A stretch of 35,370 nt of DNA. Origin: Candidatus Rokuibacteriota bacterium (lineage in GTDB: Bacteria; Methylomirabilota; Methylomirabilia; Rokubacteriales; CSP1-6). The stretch is from the NCBI GenBank assembly GCA_016188005.1, contig JACPIQ010000074.1:1-35370 (forward strand), read 5' to 3'. This document shows, piece by piece, positions 16,532-23,705 of this stretch. Position numbers and translations under genes: made by a program. Numbering within the stretch: position 1 is the first letter of the stretch; every line of letters begins with the position of its first letter. Under the pieces are notes generated by a model. That model was not told the DNA's origin, did not search any database, and saw only the letters and a list, made by a program, of their open reading frames with translations.

Positions 16532-18501
16532 GCGCCGGGCCGGCGGGCGGGCACGTGAACGGCTTCCCCCATCTCTTCGCTCCTGGGCGGGTGGGCACCC
16601 TCGAGCTGAAGAACCGCCTGGTGTTCGCCGCCACCAGCTCCGAGCTGGCGGACGGGGATGGCCACGTCACCGACGACATGGTGGAGTTCTACGCGGAGCG
16701 GGCTCGCGGGGGCACGGGGCTCCTGGTCGTGGAGGCCACCTACGTGGAGCAGGAGGGCAAGCGCCTCCATCACAACGCCATGCTCCACGACGACAGGTAC
16801 ATCCCAGGCATGCGGCGCCTCGCCGGGGCCGTCCACGCCGCCGGGGCCAGGATCGCCCTCCAGCTCAACCACGGCGGCCGCGAGTCCCTCCCCGAGATCT
16901 CGGGGTCCGTCCCCCTGGCGCCCTCGCCCGTGCCCTCCCGCTTCACCGCCGTGGGCGATCCGGTGATGCCGAGAGAGCTGGACCTGGAAGGCATCCGGCG
17001 GATCATCAGGCGCTACGTCGAGGCGGCGGTCCGCGCCCGGCAGGCCGGCTTCGACGCCGTCGAGCTGCACGGGGCGCATGGCTACCTGATCGGCCAGTTC
17101 ATCTCGCCGGAGGCCAACCGGCGCGAGGACGAGTACGGCGGCGACACCCGGCGCCGCGCCCGGCTCTTCGTCGAGCTGATCCAGGGGATCAAGCAGGCGC
17201 TGGGCGCGGACTTCCCCGTCATCTGCCGGATGAACGGCTGCGATCATGTCGCGGGCGGGCTCGAGCTGGGCGAGGCGGTGGAGGTCGCCGCCCTCCTCGA
17301 GGCCGCCGGCGCCGACTCCGTCAGCGTCTCGGGCGGGATCCATTCCTCGCGGCCCTACCGGATCGTGCCCGGGATGTCGGTGGCTCGCGGCTGCTACGTG
17401 CCCTACGGCGCAGCCGTCAAGGCGCGTCTCGGCATCCCCGTCATGACCGTCGGCCGCATCAACACCCCCGAGCTGGCCGAGGAGATCCTGGCCCACGGCA
17501 AGGCCGACTTCATCTGCCTCAGCCGGGCCCTCCTGGCCGACCCCTTCTTCCCCGCCAAGGCCGCGGCCGGGCTTCCGGACAGGATCGCCCCGTGCATCGC
17601 CTGCAACGAGTGCCTGGCCACCATCCACCGGCACAAGGGGATCGCCTGCACCGTGAATCCCATGGTGAGCCGGGAGCTGGAGTTCAGGCCCCTGCTGGCC
17701 CGGGCGGTCACCCCGAAGCGGGTGGCCGTCGTCGGGGGAGGCGTCGCGGGCATGGCGGCCGCCGTGACGGCCGCGGGGCGCGGCCACGAGGTCCACCTCT
17801 TCGAGAAGGACGGCGCCCTCGGCGGGCAGCTGCTCCTGGCTTACCTGCCGCCCCACCGCGACGAGCTGGAGAATCTCCTCCGCTACCTGGAGCGCGAGGT
17901 GAAGCGGCTGGGCGTCACGGTGCGCCTCGGCCGGGCCTTCACCCCGGACGATTCCCGGCAGCTCTCGCCTGACGCCATCATCCTGGCCACGGGAGCGGAG
18001 GCCCAGCGGCCCGGGGTGCCGGGGGTGGACCTGCCCCATGTGGTCATGGGCTGGCGGGTCATCGCGGGGCTCGAGGAGACCGGCCGGAACTGCGTCATCA
18101 TCGGGGGCGGCCTCGTGGGGATGGAGGCGGCGGATTACCTGGCCCACCGCGGGAAGCGGGTGATCGTGATCGCCCGCTCGGAGCTCCTGAAGAAAGCCGT
18201 GCACGCCGACCGCGTCTACTTCCTCGACCGCATCCGCGACCTCGGCATCGAGGTGCTCACCCACACCCGGGTGCGCGAGATCGGTCCGGACTCGGTGGAG
18301 ATCGAGCCGCCGGGCGGCTGGCGACGCGTGCTGAAGGACGTGGACAGCGTGGTCCTCTGCACGGGCTACCGGCCCCGGACGGAGCAGCGCGACGCGGTCG
18401 GCGCGCTCGGCATCCCCGTGCACCTGGTGGGGGATGTCCAGGGCTCGAGGAAGTTCTTCGAGGCCGTCGAGGAAGGGACGCTGGCCGCCGTCACCCTGTA
18501 G
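16528..18501 (+). CDS. NADH:flavin oxidoreductase of the 2,4-dienoyl-CoA reductase / enoate reductase type
   Basis: Multidomain flavo-iron-sulfur enzyme (657 residues). It has an Old Yellow Enzyme FMN barrel (about 1-345), a 4Fe-4S site, and FAD and NAD(P) domains (about 395-657). In the barrel, LNHGGRES and HGAHGYLIGQFISP (His181, His184, Tyr186) are the family active-site motifs. The iron-sulfur ligands are Cys356, Cys359, Cys362 and Cys374 (CIACNEC, then eleven residues). This is the CxxCxxC spacing of trimethylamine dehydrogenase rather than the CxxCxxxC of E. coli FadH. VVGGGVAGM (401-409) and VIIGGGLVGMEAADYL bind FAD and NAD(P). It would reduce an activated C=C bond or oxidise an amine. 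Its GTG start overlaps hyuB (GTGA). Confidence 0.88.
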   Translation: MSAGPAGGHVNGFPHLFAPGRVGTLELKNRLVFAATSSELADGDGHVTDDMVEFYAERARGGTGLLVVEATYVEQEGKRLHHNAMLHDDRYIPGMRRLAGAVHAAGARIALQLNHGGRESLPEISGSVPLAPSPVPSRFTAVGDPVMPRELDLEGIRRIIRRYVEAAVRARQAGFDAVELHGAHGYLIGQFISPEANRREDEYGGDTRRRARLFVELIQGIKQALGADFPVICRMNGCDHVAGGLELGEAVEVAALLEAAGADSVSVSGGIHSSRPYRIVPGMSVARGCYVPYGAAVKARLGIPVMTVGRINTPELAEEILAHGKADFICLSRALLADPFFPAKAAAGLPDRIAPCIACNECLATIHRHKGIACTVNPMVSRELEFRPLLARAVTPKRVAVVGGGVAGMAAAVTAAGRGHEVHLFEKDGALGGQLLLAYLPPHRDELENLLRYLEREVKRLGVTVRLGRAFTPDDSRQLSPDAIILATGAEAQRPGVPGVDLPHVVMGWRVIAGLEETGRNCVIIGGGLVGMEAADYLAHRGKRVIVIARSELLKKAVHADRVYFLDRIRDLGIEVLTHTRVREIGPDSVEIEPPGGWRRVLKDVDSVVLCTGYRPRTEQRDAVGALGIPVHLVGDVQGSRKFFEAVEEGTLAAVTL

Positions 18502-18528
18502 CTCTCTCGCTTTCCCGAAGGAGGGGGA

Positions 18529-19287
18529 CTGGCCACGCTCACAGGAAAGGTCGCTCTCGTCACCGGAGCCGCGCAGGGTCTCGGGTACGCGATCGGCTCG
18601 ACGCTGGTCGAGCACGGCGCCCAGGTCGTCCTCGCCGACATGGACGTGGAGGGGTGCCGCGCCGCCGCCGACCGGCTCCGGGCCGGCGGGGCCGCCGTCG
18701 TCGCGGTCGGGGGCAACGTCGGGGAGGTCCCGGATGTCCAGGCCATGGTGGGCGCCGCCGTCAGCGCCTTCGGCCGCCTCGACATCCTCGTCAACAATGC
18801 CGGCGGCAGCGCCCGGACGCCGCTCCACATCGAGGAGGTCACGGAGGCGGACTTCGACCGCGTCATGGCCTGGAACGTGCGCGGCACCTTCTTTTGCACC
18901 CAGGCCGCCCTGCTCCATCTCAAGGTCCGCGGCGGATCCATCGTCAACATGGCGTCCATCGCCGGGCGCGGCGGGACGGACGTGGTGAGCCCCCAGTACA
19001 GCGCCGCGAAGGCCGCCATCATCGGGATGACGCGGAACCTGGCGGCGCACCTGGGGCGGTACGGGATCCGGGTGAACGCCATCGCGCCGGGCTTCATCAA
19101 GAGCAGCCCGCGCGTGGAGGCGATCTGGAAGACGCGCAACGAGGCGGAGATGCTCGGGCGCGTGCCCCTGGGCCGCCGGGGCGAGGCGGACGAGATCGCC
19201 CGGGCCGCCCTGTTCCTGGCCTCCGAGGCCTCCAGCTACATCACCGGCGCCGTCCTCGACGTGAACGGCGGCTTCTTCTCCGTGTGA
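18529..19287 (+). CDS. Short-chain dehydrogenase/reductase with an apparent CTG start
   Basis: Classical SDR of 252 residues, NAD(P)-dependent. The nucleotide-binding motif TGAAQGLG (residues 12-19), VNNAG and the catalytic YSAAK (Tyr157, Lys161) are all present, ending YITGAVLDVNGGFFSV as usual. The reading frame is open from the preceding stop (TAG at 18499-18501), but it contains no ATG, GTG or TTG before 18640. A start at 18640 would delete the first 37 residues, including the whole cofactor motif. AAGGAGG at 18518-18524 stands four bases before CTG 18529, giving a normal N-terminus (ATLTGKVALVTGAAQG). I therefore assign CTG as start. A point mutation or sequencing change of a normal start codon is the alternative. 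Confidence 0.85.
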   Translation: MATLTGKVALVTGAAQGLGYAIGSTLVEHGAQVVLADMDVEGCRAAADRLRAGGAAVVAVGGNVGEVPDVQAMVGAAVSAFGRLDILVNNAGGSARTPLHIEEVTEADFDRVMAWNVRGTFFCTQAALLHLKVRGGSIVNMASIAGRGGTDVVSPQYSAAKAAIIGMTRNLAAHLGRYGIRVNAIAPGFIKSSPRVEAIWKTRNEAEMLGRVPLGRRGEADEIARAALFLASEASSYITGAVLDVNGGFFSV

Positions 19288-19301
19288 GCCGGAGACCGTC
19301 C

Positions 19302-20321
19302 ATGGAGCTCACCGGCCGGCGCTTCCTCATCACCGGCGGCTTCAGCCTGATCGGCTCGCACATCGCCGAGCAGGTCCTCGCCGCCGGCGCGGCGGAGGTG
19401 GTGCTGCTCGACAATGCCGCCACCGGCTCGCCCGCCAGCGTCGAGCACCTCGTGCCCGGGGGACGCGTCCGCATCGTCCGGGGCGACATCCTCAGGATGG
19501 ACCAGGTGCTGCAGGCGCTGGAGGGGGTGGACGGGGTCTTCCACACCGCGGCCCTCCTCACGCTGGGGATCTCGCGCGATCCCTGGGCCGGCGTCGACGT
19601 CAACGTGCGCGGCCTCATGACCGTGCTGGAGGCCTGCCGCTGGCGCGCGGTGCGGCGGCTGATCTATTCGTCCTCCGTGGCGGTGTACGGCAATGCGCTG
19701 GGGGAGATCGTGACGGAGGAGACGCCCTTCCTCTCCGTGGGGGTGCAGCCGGTGGCGGCCCTCTACGCCACCTCCAAGCTCATGGGGGAGCAGCTCTGCG
19801 CGCTCTACAGGGAGCGCCACGGGGTGGACGGCATCGCCCTGCGCTACTCGACGGTGTACGGGGAGCGCCAGCACGCCCGCGGCGTGAACGTGCTGCATAT
19901 CCTCGAGGCCTATGACCGGATCAGGCAGGGCCAGCCCCCGGTCATCCCGGGGGACGGCCGCGAGGTCCACGACTACGTCTACGCGGGGGACGTGGCGCGC
20001 GCGAACCTGCTGGCCATGGGGAGCGACTGCTCCGGCGAGGCCTTCACCATCGCCACCGGCGTCGCGACCTCGCTCGAGGAGCTGGTCCGGATCCTGCTCC
20101 GACTCACCGGCTCGGCCCTCGCGCCGGAGTACCGGCCCGACGGCGGCCGGGTCCGCTCCGCGGGGGCCACGGAGATGCGCTTCAGCCGCGAGAAGGCGGC
20201 GGCCAGGCTCGGCTGGACGCCGGAGGTCTCGATCGAGGAAGGGCTGCGCCGCCTCGTCGCCTGGCGGGAGGCGACCACGGCGGGGGCGGCGCCGCCCGTC
20301 AAGACTCAAGGAGGATCGTGA
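19302..20321 (+). CDS. NAD-dependent epimerase/dehydratase family protein
   Basis: Extended SDR of 339 residues related to UDP-sugar 4-epimerases and reductases. The N-terminal Rossmann motif is LITGGFSLIGSHIAEQ, and the catalytic pair is in YATSKLMGE. The substrate-side motif is LRYSTVYGERQ, and DGREVHDYVYAGDVARAN is typical of sugar-nucleotide epimerases. The ATG at 19302 follows the upstream SDR stop by 14 bases with only a weak ribosome-binding site (GGAGA). The stop overlaps the next start by one base. Its place among catabolic genes suggests a role on a small-molecule hydroxy substrate rather than cell-wall sugars, but this is only inference. Confidence 0.87.
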   Translation: MELTGRRFLITGGFSLIGSHIAEQVLAAGAAEVVLLDNAATGSPASVEHLVPGGRVRIVRGDILRMDQVLQALEGVDGVFHTAALLTLGISRDPWAGVDVNVRGLMTVLEACRWRAVRRLIYSSSVAVYGNALGEIVTEETPFLSVGVQPVAALYATSKLMGEQLCALYRERHGVDGIALRYSTVYGERQHARGVNVLHILEAYDRIRQGQPPVIPGDGREVHDYVYAGDVARANLLAMGSDCSGEAFTIATGVATSLEELVRILLRLTGSALAPEYRPDGGRVRSAGATEMRFSREKAAARLGWTPEVSIEEGLRRLVAWREATTAGAAPPVKTQGGS

Positions 20322-21790
20322 TGCCCGAATGGGATGTGATCGTCGTGGGAGCGGGCAACGCGGCGCTGGCCGCCGCCGTGTCGGCGCGGGAGCAGGGGGC
20401 CGGCCGCGTGGCCGTGCTGGAGAAGGCCCCGGTCGAGCTGCGCGGCGGCAACACGCATTACAGCGGGGGCCTCCTGCGCTTCGCCTACGACCGGGCCGAG
20501 GAGTTGCTGCCGCTCGTGCCGGATGTCGAGCGCGAGGTCCCGGGGTTCCTCGCGGGCGTCGAGCCCTATCCGCGTGACCGCTTCCGCGCGGACCTGGCGC
20601 GGGTCACCGAGGGGCGGACCGACCCCGAGCTGTCCGAGATCCTGATCGGGCGCTCCAGGGAGACCGTCGGCTGGATGGCGAAGCAGGGCATCGTGATGGA
20701 AGCGGCGGTGTCGCTGAGCGCCGTGCGGGTGGGCGACACGGTCAAGTGGTCGCCGGGCGCCGTCATCCGGGCCCAGCACGAGGGCGTGGGGCTGTCCCGG
20801 ATGTGGTTCGACATCGCCGAGCGGTGCGGCATCGAGATCCGCTACGACACCGGCGCGGTGCGGCTCGTGCAGGACGCGCGCGGCCGGGTCACCGGCATCG
20901 TCGTCCGTGACCCCCAGGGGTTCCGGGAGCTCTCCGCCCAGGCCGTGGTCCTCGGCTGCGGCGGCTTCGAGGCGAACCCGGAGTGGCGGGCGCGCTATCT
21001 CGGCCGGCCGTGGGACGGGGCCAAGGTACGCGGGACGCGCTACAATGCCGGCGACGGGCTCCGGATGGCGCTCGAGATCGGCGCCCTGCCCCATGGCCAG
21101 TGGACGGGCTGCCACTCGACGCCCATCGACGCCGCGGCGCCGCCTCACGGGGACCGGAAGCTGACCGACAAGACGAACCGCCTGTCGTACCCCTTCGGGG
21201 TCCTCGTCAACGCGCGCGGCGCGCGCTTCGTCGACGAGGGTGAGGACTTCCAGTTCTACACCTATGCGAAGCTCGGCGGGATCATCCTGAACCAGCCCGG
21301 CGGCGTGGCGTTCCAGATCTTCGACGCCAAGGTCGCCGACCTCCTCGAGGGGCGCTACAAGACCGGGACGCCGATCGTCGCGGACTCCCTCCGGCAGCTG
21401 GTCGAGCGCCTGCCCGTGGACCGGACGGCCTGCCTGGAGGCCCTCGAGGCGTACAACGCCGCCGTCGAGGACGGCCGCTTCGATCCCACGGTCAAGGACG
21501 GCCTCAGGACGCGGGGGCTCGCGCTGCCGAAGTCGAACTGGGCCCAGCGGCTCGAGGCGCCGCCCCTCGTCGCCTATCCCGTCACGGGCGGGATCACGTT
21601 CACCTTCGGCGGCGTGCGCATCAGCGAGCGCGGCCAGGTGCTGAGCACCGCCTGGGCGCCGATCCCGGGGCTCTATGCCTGCGGCGAGATGGTGGGCGGG
21701 CTCTTCCACGGGAACTACCCGGGCGGCACGGGACTGATGTCCGGCGCCGTCTTCGGGCGACTGGCCGGCGCCAATGCCGCCGGTGAGTAG
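20321..21790 (+). CDS. FAD-dependent dehydrogenase, tricarballylate dehydrogenase (TcuA)/fumarate-reductase flavoprotein type
   Basis: Soluble flavoprotein of 489 residues in the succinate dehydrogenase/fumarate reductase flavoprotein superfamily. The N-terminal FAD motif is DVIVVGAGNAALAAAV. RGGNTHYSGGLLRF at about 42-55 resembles the RGGN segment of TcuA. The C-terminal part shows TGGITFTFGGVRI, PGLYACGEMVGGLFHGNYPG and GTGLMSGAVFGRLAG, as in the family. TcuA oxidises tricarballylate to cis-aconitate; other relatives work on steroids, fumarate or other alpha,beta-unsaturated acids, so the exact substrate is open. ATG 20321 lies six bases after AAGGAGG (20308-20314); GTG 20318 is in frame but too close. 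It overlaps the B12-binding gene by 17 bases. Confidence 0.82.
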   Translation: MPEWDVIVVGAGNAALAAAVSAREQGAGRVAVLEKAPVELRGGNTHYSGGLLRFAYDRAEELLPLVPDVEREVPGFLAGVEPYPRDRFRADLARVTEGRTDPELSEILIGRSRETVGWMAKQGIVMEAAVSLSAVRVGDTVKWSPGAVIRAQHEGVGLSRMWFDIAERCGIEIRYDTGAVRLVQDARGRVTGIVVRDPQGFRELSAQAVVLGCGGFEANPEWRARYLGRPWDGAKVRGTRYNAGDGLRMALEIGALPHGQWTGCHSTPIDAAAPPHGDRKLTDKTNRLSYPFGVLVNARGARFVDEGEDFQFYTYAKLGGIILNQPGGVAFQIFDAKVADLLEGRYKTGTPIVADSLRQLVERLPVDRTACLEALEAYNAAVEDGRFDPTVKDGLRTRGLALPKSNWAQRLEAPPLVAYPVTGGITFTFGGVRISERGQVLSTAWAPIPGLYACGEMVGGLFHGNYPGGTGLMSGAVFGRLAGANAAGE

Positions 21791-22241
21791 CCGCGGCGGG
21801 CCGCCCGTGAAGGGCCGGGCGGAGCCCGGGACGGTGATCCGCGTCGTCGTGGCCAAGCCGGGGCTCGACGGGCACGACCGCGGCGCCAAGGTGATCGCGC
21901 GCTCGCTGCGGGATGCCGGCATGGAGGTGGTCTACACGGGCATCCGGCAGACCCCGGAGACGATCGTGCGGGTGGCGCTGGAGGAGGACGCGCAGGTCAT
22001 CGGGCTGAGCATCCTGTCCGGCGCCCACCTCCTGCTCTGCGAGCGGATCATGGGGCTGCTCCACGGGCAGGGGATGGGGGACATCGTCGTCGTGGTGGGC
22101 GGCACCGTGCCTCGCGACGACGTCGCGAGGCTGCTGGCCCTGGGCGTGGCGGGCGTGTTCGGGCCGGGGACGGCTGTCCAGACCATCGTCGACTTCATCC
22201 GCCGCGCCGTCGAGGAGCGCGGGGTCGGCCGCCGGCGATGA
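21774..22241 (+). CDS. B12-binding small subunit of an acyl-CoA mutase (stand-alone cobalamin domain)
   Basis: Cobalamin-binding Rossmann-like domain (155 residues), equivalent to the C-terminal domain of methylmalonyl-CoA mutase and to the small subunits of split mutases. The base-off/His-on motif DxHxxG is DGHDRG at residues 32-37, in KPGLDGHDRGAKVIARSL. The Ser-containing loop is GLSILSGAH, and the Gly-rich loop is VVVGGTVPRDD. The first 20 residues are an extension of unknown use; GTG 21783 is an alternative start. It overlaps the flavoprotein gene by 17 bases and precedes livG2. No large subunit adjoins it: mutase 2 is 4.5 kb downstream, beyond a whole Liv importer, and mutase 1 is 15 kb upstream. 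Confidence 0.93.
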   Translation: MPPVSSRGGPPVKGRAEPGTVIRVVVAKPGLDGHDRGAKVIARSLRDAGMEVVYTGIRQTPETIVRVALEEDAQVIGLSILSGAHLLLCERIMGLLHGQGMGDIVVVVGGTVPRDDVARLLALGVAGVFGPGTAVQTIVDFIRRAVEERGVGRRR

Positions 22242-22257
22242 GGTGGAGGCCCCTGCG

Positions 22258-22983
22258 GTGAGCCCGCTCCTCGAGATCCGCGGGCTCTCGAAGCGCTTCG
22301 GAGGCATCCAGGCCAATGACCGCGTGAGCTTCACGGTCCGGGGGGGAGAGATGGTCGGGATCATCGGCCCCAACGGGGCCGGCAAGAGCACGCTGTTCGA
22401 GCTCATCACGGGGTTCGTCCGCCCCGACGCCGGAGAGATCCGGCTGGAGGGCCGCTCCCTCGTGGGCCGGTCCACGTGGGAGATCAACCGCGCGGGGATC
22501 GCCCGGACCTTCCAGAAAATGCGCCTCTTCCTCGGGATGACGGTGCAGGAGAACGTCATGGCGGCCACGGTCGAGCGCAGCCGCGACCTCCGGCAGGCCC
22601 GGGCGCGCGCGCTCGCCTGCCTCGGCTTCGTGGACCTCGCCGACCGCCCGGACATCCCCGCGCGGGCGCTGAGCACCGGCCAGCGGAAGCGGCTGGAGCT
22701 GGCCCGCGCGCTGGCCACGGCGCCGCGGCTGCTCCTCCTGGACGAGGTGACGGGGGGCGTGGACCAGCGCATGATCCCCGCCCTGATGGCGCTGGTGCGT
22801 CGCCTCCGCGGGGAGGGGGTCACGGTGGTGCTGATCGAGCACAACATGCGCGTGGTGATGGACCTCTGCGACCGCATCGTGGCCCTGCACCTCGGCGCCG
22901 TCATCGCCGACGGTCCGCCGGCCGCGGTCCAGCAGACCCCCGCGGTCGTCCGCGCCTACCTGGGTGGCCATGCCCCTGCTTGA
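22258..22983 (+). CDS. livG: Branched-chain amino acid-type ABC transporter ATPase LivG (Liv importer 2)
   Basis: Cytoplasmic ATPase of Liv importer 2 (241 residues from GTG 22258, which stands eight bases after GGTGGAGG; GTG 22243 would add five residues). Walker A is GPNGAGKS, the Q-loop is ARTFQKM, and the signature is LSTGQRKRLELARAL. Walker B is LLLLDEVTGGVDQRM, in which the usual DEP(A/V)AG reads DEVTGG, a departure from most LivG proteins. The switch His is in VLIEHNM. The insert between the Q-loop and signature is shorter than in the first LivG. It overlaps livF2 by 14 bases. Confidence 0.91.
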   Translation: MSPLLEIRGLSKRFGGIQANDRVSFTVRGGEMVGIIGPNGAGKSTLFELITGFVRPDAGEIRLEGRSLVGRSTWEINRAGIARTFQKMRLFLGMTVQENVMAATVERSRDLRQARARALACLGFVDLADRPDIPARALSTGQRKRLELARALATAPRLLLLDEVTGGVDQRMIPALMALVRRLRGEGVTVVLIEHNMRVVMDLCDRIVALHLGAVIADGPPAAVQQTPAVVRAYLGGHAPA

Positions 22984-23683
22984 GGTCGAGTCGCTGGATG
23001 TCTTCTACGGCGACCTGCAGGTCCTCTGGTCGGTGTCCCTTGCCGTCGGCGAGGGCGAGATCGGCGTCTTGCTGGGGCCCAACGGATCGGGGAAGAGCAC
23101 GGTGATGAACGCCATCTCGGGGCTCGTGCGGCCGCGCGGCGGCGCCATCCGCTTCCGCGGCGAGCGCATCGACCGGGTGCCCACGCACGCGGTGATCGAC
23201 CGCGGCGTCGCCCACGTGCTGGAGCGGCGCCGGGTCTTCCCGCTCATGTCTGTCCTCGACAACCTCCTGCTGGGCGGCTTCATCCCCCGCTCGCGCCCGA
23301 CGCGCGCCGCGGAGCTGGAGCGCGTGCTCGGGCTGTTCCCGGTGCTGCGGCAGCGCCGGGGACAGCTGGCCGGCACGCTGAGCGGAGGCGAGCAGCAGAT
23401 GCTGGCCGTCGCGCGCGGCCTCATGTCGCGCCCGCGGCTGCTGCTGGTGGATGAGCCGTTCCTGGGGCTGGCGCCCATGGTCGTCGACGAGCTGCTCCAG
23501 GTGTTCGTCCGGCTCAACCGCGAGGGGATGACGATCCTGCTGGTGGAGCAGAACGTGGAGCTGGCCCTGGGCATGGCGCACCGGGGCGTGGTGCTGGAGT
23601 CCGGGCGGGTCGCGATCGCCGGCCCCGCCCGCGAGGTCCTGGAGTCCAACGAGCTCCGCCAGGCCTTCCTGGGCGTGGCGTGA
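22970..23683 (+). CDS. livF: Branched-chain amino acid-type ABC transporter ATPase LivF (Liv importer 2)
   Basis: Second ATPase of Liv importer 2 (237 residues). Walker A is GPNGSGKS, the signature is LSGGEQQM, Walker B is LLLVDEPFLGLAP, and LLVEQNVELAL follows, all as in LivF. ATG 22970 is preferred over GTG 22964. It gives the MPLLEVESLDVFYG start that matches LivF 1 (MPRLDVRDLHVSYG), and it reproduces the exact 14-base livG/livF overlap seen in importer 1. The end SNELRQAFLGVA is typical. Confidence 0.92.
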   Translation: MPLLEVESLDVFYGDLQVLWSVSLAVGEGEIGVLLGPNGSGKSTVMNAISGLVRPRGGAIRFRGERIDRVPTHAVIDRGVAHVLERRRVFPLMSVLDNLLLGGFIPRSRPTRAAELERVLGLFPVLRQRRGQLAGTLSGGEQQMLAVARGLMSRPRLLLVDEPFLGLAPMVVDELLQVFVRLNREGMTILLVEQNVELALGMAHRGVVLESGRVAIAGPAREVLESNELRQAFLGVA

Positions 23684-23705
23684 GCGGAGGAAAGGAGCAG
23701 GCGCG

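Noticed and set aside
16528-19287. A reductase-SDR fusion made by reading through the TAG at 18499-18501
   Set aside because: The SDR is in the same frame, but a good AAGGAGG and a family-length N-terminus exist at CTG 18529, so independent initiation is simpler.
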